64,000 bases of DNA from Roseomonas sp. (GCA_020249775.1 JADCFA010000008.1:62001-126000); one strand, 5' to 3'. Counted from the stretch's first letter, positions 52,371 through 61,010 are shown. Notes: generated by a model from the sequence alone, not told the origin. Made by a program: numbers and translations.

Positions 52371-52931
52371 TTGCGGGCAAAATTCTTGAAGTTCCGTGAA
52401 ATCCTACGCCGAGCCAGACGCAGATGGTTCCTACTATTGGTGCTCGGCAGCTTGGTTTTTTTCGCGTCATCTTATTTCTCTGAAGAAACTCTTGGCGGCT
52501 ATCAGTTCTTCACGCGTGAGGACGGAACCTTACTCTTGGATTTGAGGAACATCGAGCAAAAAGGAAACCACATTTGCCTCGGCTCTTGGAATTCCGCCGC
52601 AATCACGGGCGACCCAGATGGGCCATTTGGCAAACTGCCTGTGGGACGCAATGATAACTTGTCGCTGACGAAAATTGAAGAATGGTCACCATCGTTCATC
52701 ATTGCCTACGTCGTTGAAGGCTTCCCCTCGAGTGACGAGAAGTGGATTTACCGCGACCAAAAAATACATCTACCACGCGAACCCCAGTCCAGCAGGATCG
52801 ACACGTCCTACGGCGACGATCCTCCAGAAGGGTTTAGATACTGTTCAGAGCGCGCCTTGGCTATTGCAGAGTGCGTCGCAGTGACCAGACCGCTGAGGTC
52901 AGTTGAATGTCAATTTTTCTTTAGGCGGTAG
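52371..52931 (+). CDS. Hypothetical membrane-anchored protein, AT-richer orphan
   Basis: A 186-residue protein of no recognised family. It begins with a strongly basic stretch (RRARRRW) and one hydrophobic helix (about residues 19-35, FLLLVLGSLVFFASS), and the remaining 150 residues are polar and probably periplasmic. A single cysteine pair may be formed by the residues in ICLGSW and the last part. The start is uncertain: only TTG codons are available in frame (52371 or 52386). Base composition is lower in G+C than the neighbours, suggesting recent arrival. Stands alone between the PanE-like and ChvG-like genes. Confidence 0.55.
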   Translation: MRAKFLKFREILRRARRRWFLLLVLGSLVFFASSYFSEETLGGYQFFTREDGTLLLDLRNIEQKGNHICLGSWNSAAITGDPDGPFGKLPVGRNDNLSLTKIEEWSPSFIIAYVVEGFPSSDEKWIYRDQKIHLPREPQSSRIDTSYGDDPPEGFRYCSERALAIAECVAVTRPLRSVECQFFFRR

Positions 52932-53126
52932 GAAAAGGCGAGGCCGGGCGCTTCCTACTGACGCTGCTACGCTCCCTATAACGCCTCAATCCTGATCAGC
53001 GCCGGCTTTTCCATCACGGTATTCAGCTCCGCAATGGGCTTGAGCGCCGCGAGCCGCCGATGCGGCGAGATCACCGCGTTTTTAAGCCGTATTGTGTCAC
53101 TTGGTGCGAAAATGCTTTAAAGTAGC
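52932..53126. other. Intergenic stretch ahead of the histidine kinase gene
   Basis: 195 bp with no complete gene. The minus strand has an open stretch ending at TAG 52976-52978 with coding-like content (SPHRRLAALKPIAELNTVME) but no usable start, possibly the decayed tail of a lost gene. Toward the kinase gene, TTGTGT and TTTAAA spaced 18 bp apart could be its promoter. Confidence 0.35.
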
Positions 53127-54818
53127 GTGGTGCCCGATACCTCCCCGCCGCTCGACCGCCTTTCCGAAGCTGAGGCTCTGCCGCAACAGGCAAAACGCGG
53201 CTTCTCCCCGCTGCTCCGGCGCATTTTGCTGCTGAATGCCCTGCCGCCCGCCTTGCTCGCGGCCTCCCTGCTGTATCTCGACCAATATCAGAACGCGCTT
53301 TTGGGCGCGGAGGTTGAGGCCATGCGCACCCAGGCGCGCATCTATGCCGGCGCCATCGCCGAAGCCGCGGTGCGGCCGGAAGGCGAACGCTATGTGCTGC
53401 AATTGGAAGCGGCGCGGCCCTTGCTGCGGCGCCTGGTGGACCCCTCGCCCAATACACAGGCGCGGTTGTTGGACACGGCCGGCCTGCTGGTCGCTGATAG
53501 CCGCATTCGTGACGGTGTCGGTGGCGCGGTGATTGCCGAACCCTTACCGCCGCCCGAGCCGCGCGGCGCGCTAACCTCCACTGTGGCCGGCATTTATGAA
53601 AGGCTGGTCGGCATGTTCCCCGCGCTGCTGCGCGGGCGCGGCGGCCCGGGGATGGTGGTGGATAGCGCGCCCGATGCGCCGGATTTCGATTGGCAACCCG
53701 ATCTTGGCCCTGATCGGCGCGAAGAATTGCGCATGGCGCTGGAAGGTGGCGTCACCCCCTATATCCGCCGCAGCGCCGATGGCCGCCTGCTGGTGAGTGT
53801 CGCGGAACCGGCGCGGCGCGGGACGCAAAGTGTCGGCATTGTGCTGCTGACGCGCGAAGCGCGCGAAGTGGATCGGCGGCTATTTGAAATCCGCGCTTCC
53901 GTGCTGCTGCTTTTCGCAACCGCACTGATCCTGACGGTCGCACTTTCGCTTTATTTGTCCCGCACCATCGCCACGCCAATGCTCGATCTGGCGCGTGCCA
54001 CGCAACGCATCCGCGAAGGTGAAGGTCGCGCGCAATCCGTCCCGGATGCACTGCTGAAGCGCAATGATGAGATCGGCGTGCTGGCGCGGGATTTGCAGAA
54101 CTCCGCCCGTGCGCTTTGGTCCCGCATTGACGCCAATGAACGCTTCGCTGCGGATGTGGCGCATGAATTGCGCAATCCGTTGACGAGTGTGCGGAGCGCC
54201 ATTGAAACGCTTCGCCGCGTGGAAGACCCGGCCAGCCGCAATCGGCTGCTTGCGATCATTGCCGATGACGCGGTGCGCATGGATCGGCTGATTGGCGATA
54301 TCAGTGATTCATCGCGCGTGGATGCGGAATTGTCGCGCACCATCTCAACGCCTGTGGATATCGCGCCCATCCTCTCCGCGCTTTCCGATCTGCACGCCGC
54401 GACGCGCGATGATGACGACCCGGTGGTGCTGCTGGAAGCCGAAGATGGGCCGCTGGTGGTCCGCGGTGTGGAAGGGCGCATTGTGCAGGTGTTCCGCAAT
54501 CTGCTCGGCAATGCGCTTTCCTTCAGCCCGCCGCATGGCACGGTGAAGGTCAGCGCACGCCATGCCGGCGCAATGGTAGAAGTGGTAGTGGAAGACCAAG
54601 GCCCCGGCATTCCCGAACAGAAGCTTGAGAGCATTTTTGAGCGTTTTTATTCCGAACGCCCGAGTGGCGAGCGCTTCGGCCAGCATTCCGGCCTTGGGCT
54701 TTCCATCAGCCGACAGATTGTGGAGGGGCTGCGCGGGCGCATCTCAGCCGAGAATATCCGGGATGCCAGCGGCGCCGTGACCGGGGCGCGCTTCATGGTG
54801 CTGTTGCCGGCGGCGTGA
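53127..54818 (+). CDS. ChvG-like sensor histidine kinase
   Basis: A 563-residue inner-membrane two-component kinase. A first membrane helix lies at about 30-48, a long periplasmic stimulus-sensing domain spans about 49-262 (with QNALLGAEVEAMRTQARIYA typical of ChvG/ExoS), and the second membrane helix covers 263-285. HAMP follows, then the phosphoacceptor His346 in FAADVAHELRNPLTSVRSAI and the ATPase with RNLLGNALSF, VEDQGPGIPE and GLGLSISRQIV. Start at GTG 53127. The ChvI-type response regulator that normally precedes it is absent here, so its partner must be elsewhere. Confidence 0.93.
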   Translation: MVPDTSPPLDRLSEAEALPQQAKRGFSPLLRRILLLNALPPALLAASLLYLDQYQNALLGAEVEAMRTQARIYAGAIAEAAVRPEGERYVLQLEAARPLLRRLVDPSPNTQARLLDTAGLLVADSRIRDGVGGAVIAEPLPPPEPRGALTSTVAGIYERLVGMFPALLRGRGGPGMVVDSAPDAPDFDWQPDLGPDRREELRMALEGGVTPYIRRSADGRLLVSVAEPARRGTQSVGIVLLTREAREVDRRLFEIRASVLLLFATALILTVALSLYLSRTIATPMLDLARATQRIREGEGRAQSVPDALLKRNDEIGVLARDLQNSARALWSRIDANERFAADVAHELRNPLTSVRSAIETLRRVEDPASRNRLLAIIADDAVRMDRLIGDISDSSRVDAELSRTISTPVDIAPILSALSDLHAATRDDDDPVVLLEAEDGPLVVRGVEGRIVQVFRNLLGNALSFSPPHGTVKVSARHAGAMVEVVVEDQGPGIPEQKLESIFERFYSERPSGERFGQHSGLGLSISRQIVEGLRGRISAENIRDASGAVTGARFMVLLPAA

Positions 54819-54887
54819 TTTCCCTTCCCAGCCGGGGCTTTCATGTTAGGCTTGGGTCAAACCAAGGCTAACAAGGGGGGGAAAGAC

Positions 54888-55859
54888 ATGATCGCACGCA
54901 GAAGCCTTATTGCCGCCAGCGCCATGCTTTTGGCCGCGCCTGCCGTCAGGGCGCAAGGAAACTGGCCGGATAAGCCCTTGCGCTTCGTGATTGGCGGCGC
55001 CGCGGGCGGGGTTTCCGATATTTTTCTCCGCATGATGGAAAATCGGCTGCGTGAAAGGCTCGGCCAGCCCATGATCATAGACCCGCGCCCAGGTGCGGGC
55101 GGCATGGTGGGGGTGGAAGTCACCGCGCGCGCCGCACCAGATGGCTATACCTATTACGTCAATCACATCGCCTCCCACGGGATTGGGCCGACGCTCTATC
55201 GCCGGCTTTCCTTCGATCCGCTCAAGGATCTGCCGGGTGTGGCGCGCATTGCGGCGATGCCGAATGTGCTGATCATCAAGGGCGATAGCCCCATTAAATC
55301 CGTCGCGGAATTGGTGGCTTTCTGCAAGGCCAATCCGGCGCGCGCGAATTTTTCCTCGGCCGGGTCGGGCACGTCTTCGCATCTTTCCGGGCTGCTATTT
55401 GGCATGCGCATGGGGATTGAGGTGACGCATGTGCCTTATCGTGGCACTGCGCCTTCCATGGCGGCGGTGATGAATGGCGAAACGCTATTCGCGATTGATA
55501 ACGCGCCGGCATCACGCCAGCAGGTTTTGGGGGGCTTGCTGAAGGCGCTTGGGGTTTCCACGGCGAAGCGTTCCAGCACCATGCCGGAAGTGCCAAGCCT
55601 GGAAGAACAGGGCGTGCCGAATTTCGATGTCGCTTCCTGGTATGGCATCGCTGGACCCGCCGCCGTGCCGGCCGCCATTCGCGAAAGGCTGGGCGCGGAA
55701 GTGGTAGCCGCGCTGAATGATCCCGCCATTGCCCAGCGTGTGCGCGATTACGGGGCGGAACCCTGGCCGCTTGGCCCCGCGGAATACGATGCCTTCATGC
55801 GCCGAGAGGTTGAAATCTGGGCCCCCGTGGTGCGCGCTTCCGGGGCGCAGATAGACTGA
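54888..55859 (+). CDS. Bug/TctC-family substrate-binding protein
   Basis: A 323-residue periplasmic binding protein. ATG 54888 has a strong AAGGGGGGG ribosome site; the earlier in-frame ATG at 54843 would bury the signal peptide (ARRSLIAASAMLLAAPAVRA). Family motifs: WPDKPLRFVIGGAAGGVSD, IIDPRPGAGGMVG and FDPLKDLPGVARI. Isolated from catabolic genes here; cotranscribed at most with opgH, 50 bp further on. Confidence 0.94.
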   Translation: MIARRSLIAASAMLLAAPAVRAQGNWPDKPLRFVIGGAAGGVSDIFLRMMENRLRERLGQPMIIDPRPGAGGMVGVEVTARAAPDGYTYYVNHIASHGIGPTLYRRLSFDPLKDLPGVARIAAMPNVLIIKGDSPIKSVAELVAFCKANPARANFSSAGSGTSSHLSGLLFGMRMGIEVTHVPYRGTAPSMAAVMNGETLFAIDNAPASRQQVLGGLLKALGVSTAKRSSTMPEVPSLEEQGVPNFDVASWYGIAGPAAVPAAIRERLGAEVVAALNDPAIAQRVRDYGAEPWPLGPAEYDAFMRREVEIWAPVVRASGAQID

Positions 55860-55909
55860 CGCCCGCGACGTATCGCCAAGCCGCTTCGGTCACGGCATAA
55901 ACGACCGCC

Positions 55910-57580
55910 GTGACTGAAGCGCCCATCCTGCCGCGACGCATCGCCTTTCTGGCCCTGGCGCTTGCCATCATGGGCGGCTTGTTCTGGCTTGCCTGGGCAA
56001 CGCTTGCGCCCGGTGGTTGGACGCTGCCGGAAATCCTGATCCTGATCTGCATCGCGGGCACTTTGCCCTGGGCCGCGCTTTCGGCGGGCAATGCGCTGAT
56101 CGGGCTTGGTATTCTGCTGTTTGCGCGCAACCCCGCCGCCGCCGTGCTGCCCGCACTGGCCGCCGCGCGGCCTGGCATCCCGCAAGCCCGCACCGCCATC
56201 GCCATCTGCATCCGGCGCGAAGACATGGCGCTGGTGCTGCCGCCACTGGCGCGCTTGCTCTCGGGCTTGGCGAAAGCTGGTGCGGCGGAGCGTTTTTCGC
56301 TCTGGTTCCTATCGGACACGCCCGAAGGCGCTTATGCAGTTACCGAAGAGGCCGCCTGCCGCGCCTTCGCCGCCAAGCAACCGCTTGCGACCCATTACCG
56401 GCGCCGCGCGCAAAATACCGGCTTCAAATCCGGCAATGTGATGGAGTTTCTGGACCATTACGCCGATGGGCATGACTTCATGCTGTGCCTGGATGCAGAT
56501 TCGGAAATGACGGCGGATGCCGTGCTGCGCCTGGTTGCCTGCATGGAAGCGGACCCGAAGCTTGCGATTCTGCAACAGTTGATTCACGGCCGCCCGACCA
56601 AGGCAGGATTTCCGCGGCTGTTTCAATTCGGCATGCGGCACGGCATGCGCGCCTGGGCCACGGGGCAAGCCTGGTGGCAGGGTGATGAGGGGCCTTATTG
56701 GGGGCATAACGCCGTCATCCGTATCGCGCCCTTTCGCGCCCATGCGCGGCTGGAAACCCTGCCCGATGGGTCGCATATCCTCTCACACGACCAGGTGGAG
56801 GCAACGCGCCTGCATGCCGCCGGTTGGAAGGTGCGCGTGATGCCCGATGATGCGGGCAGCAGCGAAGGCAATCCGCCAAGCTATAGTGATTTCATCACGC
56901 GCGATCTGCGCTGGGCGGCGGGCAATATGCAATATCTGGCGCTGCTCCGGCTGCCGGGCCTGACGGCCATGGCGCGCTGGCAATTGATGCAGGCGATTCT
57001 GCTGTTCCTGTCTGCGCCGTTCTATATCGCGATCCTGTTGCTCGCTGCCTGGAATGGGCTGAGTGGTGGGGGCGATACCACGCCGATCGGTGCCTTGCTC
57101 GCGCTGCTGATTGCGGGCTGGTGTTGCCATTATGCCGCGAAGTTGGCTGGCTATGCCGAGGTTTTGCTGAAGCCCGATCTTGCCGCGCGCTATGGCGGTC
57201 GCGCCCTGTTCCTGCGCGGCGCTTTGGCCGAAATGGTCTTCACCGCCTTCATGGAACCGGCGCGGCTGATGAGCCAATGCCTGTTTCTGCTCGCCATGCC
57301 CTTCGGGATGCGTATGGGTTGGGCGCCGCAAAATCGCAGCGAACGCGGCATTGGGTTTGCGGATGCGCTCAAGCAATTCTGGGCGCCGACGCTGGCAGGC
57401 TTGGTGCTGACCTTTATTTTCGCAGCCCTATCCTTCACCGCGCTGCTGATGGCGGCACCAGTGCTGATCAGCCTGCTTGGTGTCATTCCCTTCGCCATGC
57501 TGACCGCCGATGCGCGCTTTTCCGCCTGGCTGGTCCGGCAGAGGATTTGCGCGCTGCCGGAGGAATTACCGCCCGCCTAG
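55910..57580 (+). CDS. opgH: Glucans biosynthesis glucosyltransferase H (OpgH/MdoH-like), short form
   Basis: A 556-residue inner-membrane GT2 glucosyltransferase for osmoregulated periplasmic glucans. Start GTG 55910. Hydrophobic spans occur near 12-32, 40-72, 365-395, 400-420 and 475-525. The cytoplasmic GT domain shows ICIRREDM, YRRRAQNTGFKSGNVMEFLD, LCLDADSEM and the characteristic YWGHNAVIRI with LSHDQVEA. It is shorter than enterobacterial OpgH because the long N-terminal domain is missing, and opgG is not adjacent. Its stop codon TAG is the first three bases of a palindromic repeat. Confidence 0.9.
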   Translation: MTEAPILPRRIAFLALALAIMGGLFWLAWATLAPGGWTLPEILILICIAGTLPWAALSAGNALIGLGILLFARNPAAAVLPALAAARPGIPQARTAIAICIRREDMALVLPPLARLLSGLAKAGAAERFSLWFLSDTPEGAYAVTEEAACRAFAAKQPLATHYRRRAQNTGFKSGNVMEFLDHYADGHDFMLCLDADSEMTADAVLRLVACMEADPKLAILQQLIHGRPTKAGFPRLFQFGMRHGMRAWATGQAWWQGDEGPYWGHNAVIRIAPFRAHARLETLPDGSHILSHDQVEATRLHAAGWKVRVMPDDAGSSEGNPPSYSDFITRDLRWAAGNMQYLALLRLPGLTAMARWQLMQAILLFLSAPFYIAILLLAAWNGLSGGGDTTPIGALLALLIAGWCCHYAAKLAGYAEVLLKPDLAARYGGRALFLRGALAEMVFTAFMEPARLMSQCLFLLAMPFGMRMGWAPQNRSERGIGFADALKQFWAPTLAGLVLTFIFAALSFTALLMAAPVLISLLGVIPFAMLTADARFSAWLVRQRICALPEELPPA

Positions 57581-57682
57581 AGCAGATCGCGTTCAGATGG
57601 GATCATCTGAACGCGTGAAGATGCACGAAAAACAACGAGGTAGAGCGGGTGGCGTGAACAAATGTGAACGCAACACGCTCTA
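57578..57682. repeat. 105-bp palindromic repeat element between opgH and the stress gene
   Basis: An intergenic element bounded by inverted ends TAGAGC (57578-57583) and GCTCTA (57677-57682). A perfect 12-bp stem (57588-57599 with 57604-57615) closes a 4-base loop inside it, and a second internal TAGAGC occurs at 57641. The outer arms also match in GAACGC-type blocks. The layout resembles REP/MITE-like repeats of alphaproteobacteria. The TAG at each end supplies the stop codon of both convergent flanking genes. Confidence 0.75.
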
Positions 57683-58513
57683 ATGCGCCGCGAAAATCGC
57701 GCAAGGCGCGCGGCGCAGCAAATGCTTGGTGGCGGAACCTGTGAATAGGGCGCGCAGCCCCGTATGTTCATAAGCGCCCATCACCAACATCCCCGCCGGC
57801 ATGGCCGCAGCTTCCGCCAAAAGCGCTTCCACCGGATGCGTGCCAATCACGGGCAGCGCCTTGGCCGCGATATCATGGCGCTGCAAGAAACCCGCCGCCG
57901 TGCCGGCAAGTGTGGCGGCTTCAGCCTCATTCTCGGCAACACTCAATACGGATGCGCCACCACGCCCAAGACCGAGCAGCGCGAAAAGCTGCACCGCACG
58001 CAGCGCGCCGGGTGAACCATCATAGGCGACCAAGGCGGCTGCCGCAGGATCAAAACGCGCGCCGGGCGGCACCACCAGCAAGGGGCGCGTGCGGTCATGC
58101 AGTAGCGCTTCGATCACCGGCGCCAGGCCATCTTCCGCCGCTTCGCGCCCCAATGAGGAATCACGCCCGACGATCAAGACATCATGCGCGCCGGCAGCCG
58201 CGAGTAACGCGGGGGCTGGCGCGGCAGCCAATTCCTGAACGGTGAAGGGAAAATCACCGGCAGCGTCGCGCAGCCCAGCCACTGCCGCTGCGCCGGCTTC
58301 CTGCGCCTGCCGCAAAAGTGCCGCATCGCGCCTTTCCTTGAAGGCGCTGGCGCCGGGGGGCACGGCTTCATGCGCATCCGTCAAATCGCGCCGATCCAGT
58401 ATGATCGCCGCCGTCAGCGCCGCACCGGTATGGCGCGCGAGCGCGAGCGCGTAATCGCGCGCGGCAATGGCGCCTTCCGTATCATCCAGGGCGAGAAGAA
58501 TGCTACGCAACAT
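57680..58513 (-). CDS. Universal stress protein with two Usp domains
   Basis: A 277-residue protein built from two tandem Usp folds (about 1-145 and 150-277). The first begins MLRSILLALDDTEGAIAARD. The nucleotide-site glycines are GRDSSLG in the middle and a C-terminal VMGAYEHTGLRALFTGSATK, the ATP-binding Gx2Gx9GS/T pattern. It is expected to help survival under stress. Its stop codon lies in the terminal repeat of the palindromic element. Confidence 0.92.
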   Translation of the reverse strand: MLRSILLALDDTEGAIAARDYALALARHTGAALTAAIILDRRDLTDAHEAVPPGASAFKERRDAALLRQAQEAGAAAVAGLRDAAGDFPFTVQELAAAPAPALLAAAGAHDVLIVGRDSSLGREAAEDGLAPVIEALLHDRTRPLLVVPPGARFDPAAAALVAYDGSPGALRAVQLFALLGLGRGGASVLSVAENEAEAATLAGTAAGFLQRHDIAAKALPVIGTHPVEALLAEAAAMPAGMLVMGAYEHTGLRALFTGSATKHLLRRAPCAIFAAH

Positions 58514-58526
58514 GGCTGATGCTCCT

Positions 58527-59633
58527 TCAAGCGGCGCCGGCAGAAAGAAACTGCCGGAAGATTGGCACGGCGGCCGCCAAATCGGCCAAGGCGACGCATT
58601 CGCGTGGCGTATGGGCGGTGGCGATGGTGCCGGGCCCCAGAATCACACAGGGCGCGATATCCTGCAATTCGCTGGCATCCGTGCCGTAAGGGGCGGTGCC
58701 GGCGGGCTTGCCGGTAACATTTTCCGCAAGGCGGATCAGCGGGTGATCAGCGGCCAATTCCGGCGGCGTGCCTTCACGCCTTTCGGTCAGCTCTACCCCC
58801 GTGCGGTCTGCCGCTTCGCGCACCGCGGCTTCAATGCCGCTGACATCAATGCGCCGGCTGCGGCGGAATTTTATGCGCGCGCTTGCCTGCGCCACCGTCA
58901 CATTCACCGCCGTGCCGTGATTATCAATCACCATGTTGAAATCGGAAAAGGGCGGGTCATAGGCCGCGTCATGATAAGCCGGATCAAAGCGCAGCTTTTC
59001 ATAAATGGCCTTCATTTCCGCCATGAAGGGAATCAGCGCCCAATTCGCATTCAGCCCCTTGCCGGTGGAGGAATGCGCCTGCACGCCGCGCGCAATGGCG
59101 GTGTATTCGATATGGCTGCGATGCCCGCGCACGGGCGCCAGCGCTGTTGGTTCCGCCACCACAATTCCCTGCAAGCCAAGCGATGCCGCGAGCTTCGATT
59201 GCGCCGCGATGATGCGCGCCCCTTGCTTGCTGGTTTCCTCATCCGCCGTCAGCAGCAGCGTGGCCGGCACATGGGAAGGGAGGCCACGCGCGGCGATGAT
59301 GCAGGCCGCAACCGGGCCTTTCATATCCGCACTGCCAAGGCCATGCAGCACGCCATCCGCGATGCGCGGCGTCCAGGGAGGGTCTGTCCAGCTTGTCTCC
59401 GGCACCGTATCCATATGGCCGGACAGCGCATAACCGCCGCGCGGACCGCGATGGGCGACCAGGGCGCGCTTCGCAACGCCTTGTGCATCTGTGTAATCCA
59501 GCCGTTCAATCTCAAACCCCGCCAATTCGGCTTCAATCCGATCGGCCAGCGGCAGGTTGGAGACCGAGGAACGGCTATCAATCGCCACCAGATCGGCGGC
59601 CAGGCGGGTCAGGGCATCGGCTTCAGTGTTCAT
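58527..59633 (-). CDS. ArgE/DapE-family (M20) deacylase
   Basis: A 368-residue dinuclear zinc hydrolase. Zinc-site motifs: GHMDTVPETSW (about residue 74), GLGSADMKGPVAA (about 97), then ADEETSKQGAR (about 130). The last ligands lie near GTIATAHTPRE at the C-terminus. It removes acyl groups from N-acyl amino acids or peptides (acetylornithine deacetylase-like). It is divergent from the threonine-synthase-like gene across the repeats and palindrome, so both may share a regulator. Thirteen bp upstream of the universal stress gene. Confidence 0.93.
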   Translation of the reverse strand: MNTEADALTRLAADLVAIDSRSSVSNLPLADRIEAELAGFEIERLDYTDAQGVAKRALVAHRGPRGGYALSGHMDTVPETSWTDPPWTPRIADGVLHGLGSADMKGPVAACIIAARGLPSHVPATLLLTADEETSKQGARIIAAQSKLAASLGLQGIVVAEPTALAPVRGHRSHIEYTAIARGVQAHSSTGKGLNANWALIPFMAEMKAIYEKLRFDPAYHDAAYDPPFSDFNMVIDNHGTAVNVTVAQASARIKFRRSRRIDVSGIEAAVREAADRTGVELTERREGTPPELAADHPLIRLAENVTGKPAGTAPYGTDASELQDIAPCVILGPGTIATAHTPRECVALADLAAAVPIFRQFLSAGAA

Positions 59634-59677
59634 GTCCCCAGCATCCCTTGCGGCGCGGCGCAGGGCAAGCGAGGTCA

Positions 59678-59839
59678 GCGTCTGATCGGCGGAGGCGGCA
59701 TCGCCGGAGCCGTGAATCAGCCGCTCAAAACAAGCGTCTGATCGGCGGAGGCGGCATCGCCGGAGCCGTGAATCAGCCGCTCAAAACAAGCGTCTGATCG
59801 GCGGAGGCGGCATCGCCGGAGCCGTGAATCAGCCGCTCA
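59678..59839. repeat. Three tandem copies of a 56-bp repeat
   Basis: Nearly three identical direct copies starting at 59678, 59734 and 59790, each containing CTGATCGGCGGAGG and GAATCAGCCGCTC. Because 56 is not a multiple of three, it shifts reading frame each copy and is not coding. It fills the divergent gap between the M20 deacylase and the PLP operon and ends just before the GATCATG cluster. No spacers, so not a CRISPR. Confidence 0.9.
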
Positions 59840-59877
59840 GATCATGGGCATGGCATGATCCGTCAAAACGGATCATG
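59840..59877. promoter_or_regulatory. Operator-like cluster of GATCATG half-sites ahead of the PLP operon
   Basis: Three half-sites GATCATG (59840-59846), CATGATC (59854-59860) and GATCATG (59871-59877) form overlapping inverted repeats. The second pair is part of a perfect 10-bp inverted repeat (59854-59863 with 59868-59877) with a CAAA loop, ending 2 bp before the first start codon. It could be a regulator-binding palindrome or a hairpin hiding the ribosome site, as no separate Shine-Dalgarno is visible. Confidence 0.6.
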
Positions 59878-59879
59878 TT

Positions 59880-61010
59880 ATGCTCATGACAGTCGTTTCC
59901 TACCTGGACCCCCGCAGCGGGGCCACCTATCCGCTTGCCACGCCGCGCTGGTGCGGCGATGGTCACGCCCCCCTGATGCTGACGCCGCTGCCCGGCATCA
60001 CGCGCGCCGCGATCCGCGCTGAGGATCGTTCGCTCTGGCGCTATGGCGCAGCACTTCCCTTCCTGCCGGATGACCCCATCACCATGGGGGAGGGTTGTTC
60101 GCCCCTGGTGCCGCGCGTGATTGGCGGCGCCTCGGCGCTGATCAAATGCGAATGGTTCATGCCGACCGGGTCCTTCAAGGATCGCGGTGCTTCCGTGATG
60201 CTATCCCTGCTACGCGCGCAAGGTGTCGCGCATGTGCTGGAAGATTCCTCGGGCAATGGTGGTGCTGCCGTTGCGGCCTATGCCGCCGCGGGCGGGATGC
60301 GCGCGAAGATTCTGGTGCCGGCCGCAACCTCACCCGCCAAGACCGTACAATCACGCGCTTCGGGTGCCGAGATTGAATTGGTGCCAGGTAGCCGCCAGGA
60401 TTGCGCGGATGAGGCTTTGCGCCAGGCTGCTGATATTTTTTACGCCAGCCATAACTGGCACCCCTTCTTCCTGCATGGGACAAAAACGCTTGCCTATGAG
60501 TTGTGGGAAGATTTGGGCTTTGTCGCGCCCGATAATGTGATTGTGCCCTGTGGCGCGGGGTCCAATGTGCTAGGCTGCGGCATTGGTTTTGCCGAATTGC
60601 AGCGCGCGGGGGAGATCACGAAACTGCCGCGCATCTTCGCAGCCCAACCGGAAAACTGCGCCCCCATTGCCCGCGCTTTCCTGAAGCAGCCAGCCGTGGC
60701 AGCGCTGCCCACCATTGCGGAGGGCACCGCCATCGCGCAGCCCATTCGCACGCCGGAAGTCATGGCGGTTTTGCAGGAAAGCCAGGGCGGTGCGGTGATG
60801 TTGAGTGAGGCTGAGATTGGCGCTGCAACGCTCGATCTGGCGCGCACCGGTATTTATGTGGAACCGACTTGCGCGCAGGCAGCGGCGGCCTTCGTGAAAT
60901 TGCTCGAAGCTGGCACCATTAGCGCCGATGAAACCACCGTGGTGGTGCTGACCGGCACAGGGCTGAAATCCACGCCACGCATCGCTGAACTTTTGGGGGT
61001 TGCCATCTGA
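59880..61010 (+). CDS. Threonine synthase-like PLP-dependent enzyme
   Basis: A 376-residue fold-type II PLP enzyme. The PLP lysine is Lys100 in PTGSFKDRGAS, the phosphate loop is SSGNGGAAVAAYAA (about 123-136), and the third loop is VPCGAGSNVLGCG near 222-234. It lacks extra threonine synthase domains and is closer to the short threonine synthase/ diaminopropionate lyase-like group. Start ATG 59880 (ATG 59886 also possible). It overlaps the M81 gene by TGATG. In this operon it may deaminate or rearrange a beta-substituted amino acid; role unproven. Confidence 0.9.
   Translation: MLMTVVSYLDPRSGATYPLATPRWCGDGHAPLMLTPLPGITRAAIRAEDRSLWRYGAALPFLPDDPITMGEGCSPLVPRVIGGASALIKCEWFMPTGSFKDRGASVMLSLLRAQGVAHVLEDSSGNGGAAVAAYAAAGGMRAKILVPAATSPAKTVQSRASGAEIELVPGSRQDCADEALRQAADIFYASHNWHPFFLHGTKTLAYELWEDLGFVAPDNVIVPCGAGSNVLGCGIGFAELQRAGEITKLPRIFAAQPENCAPIARAFLKQPAVAALPTIAEGTAIAQPIRTPEVMAVLQESQGGAVMLSEAEIGAATLDLARTGIYVEPTCAQAAAAFVKLLEAGTISADETTVVVLTGTGLKSTPRIAELLGVAI

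Noticed and set aside
58467-59741. 424-residue plus-strand open frame opposite the M20 deacylase and running into the 56-bp repeats
   Set aside because: Antisense of the deacylase; the repeat period is not a multiple of three, so no protein repeat is encoded.
59678-59839. Possible CRISPR array
   Set aside because: The repeats are contiguous with no unique spacers and there are no cas genes.
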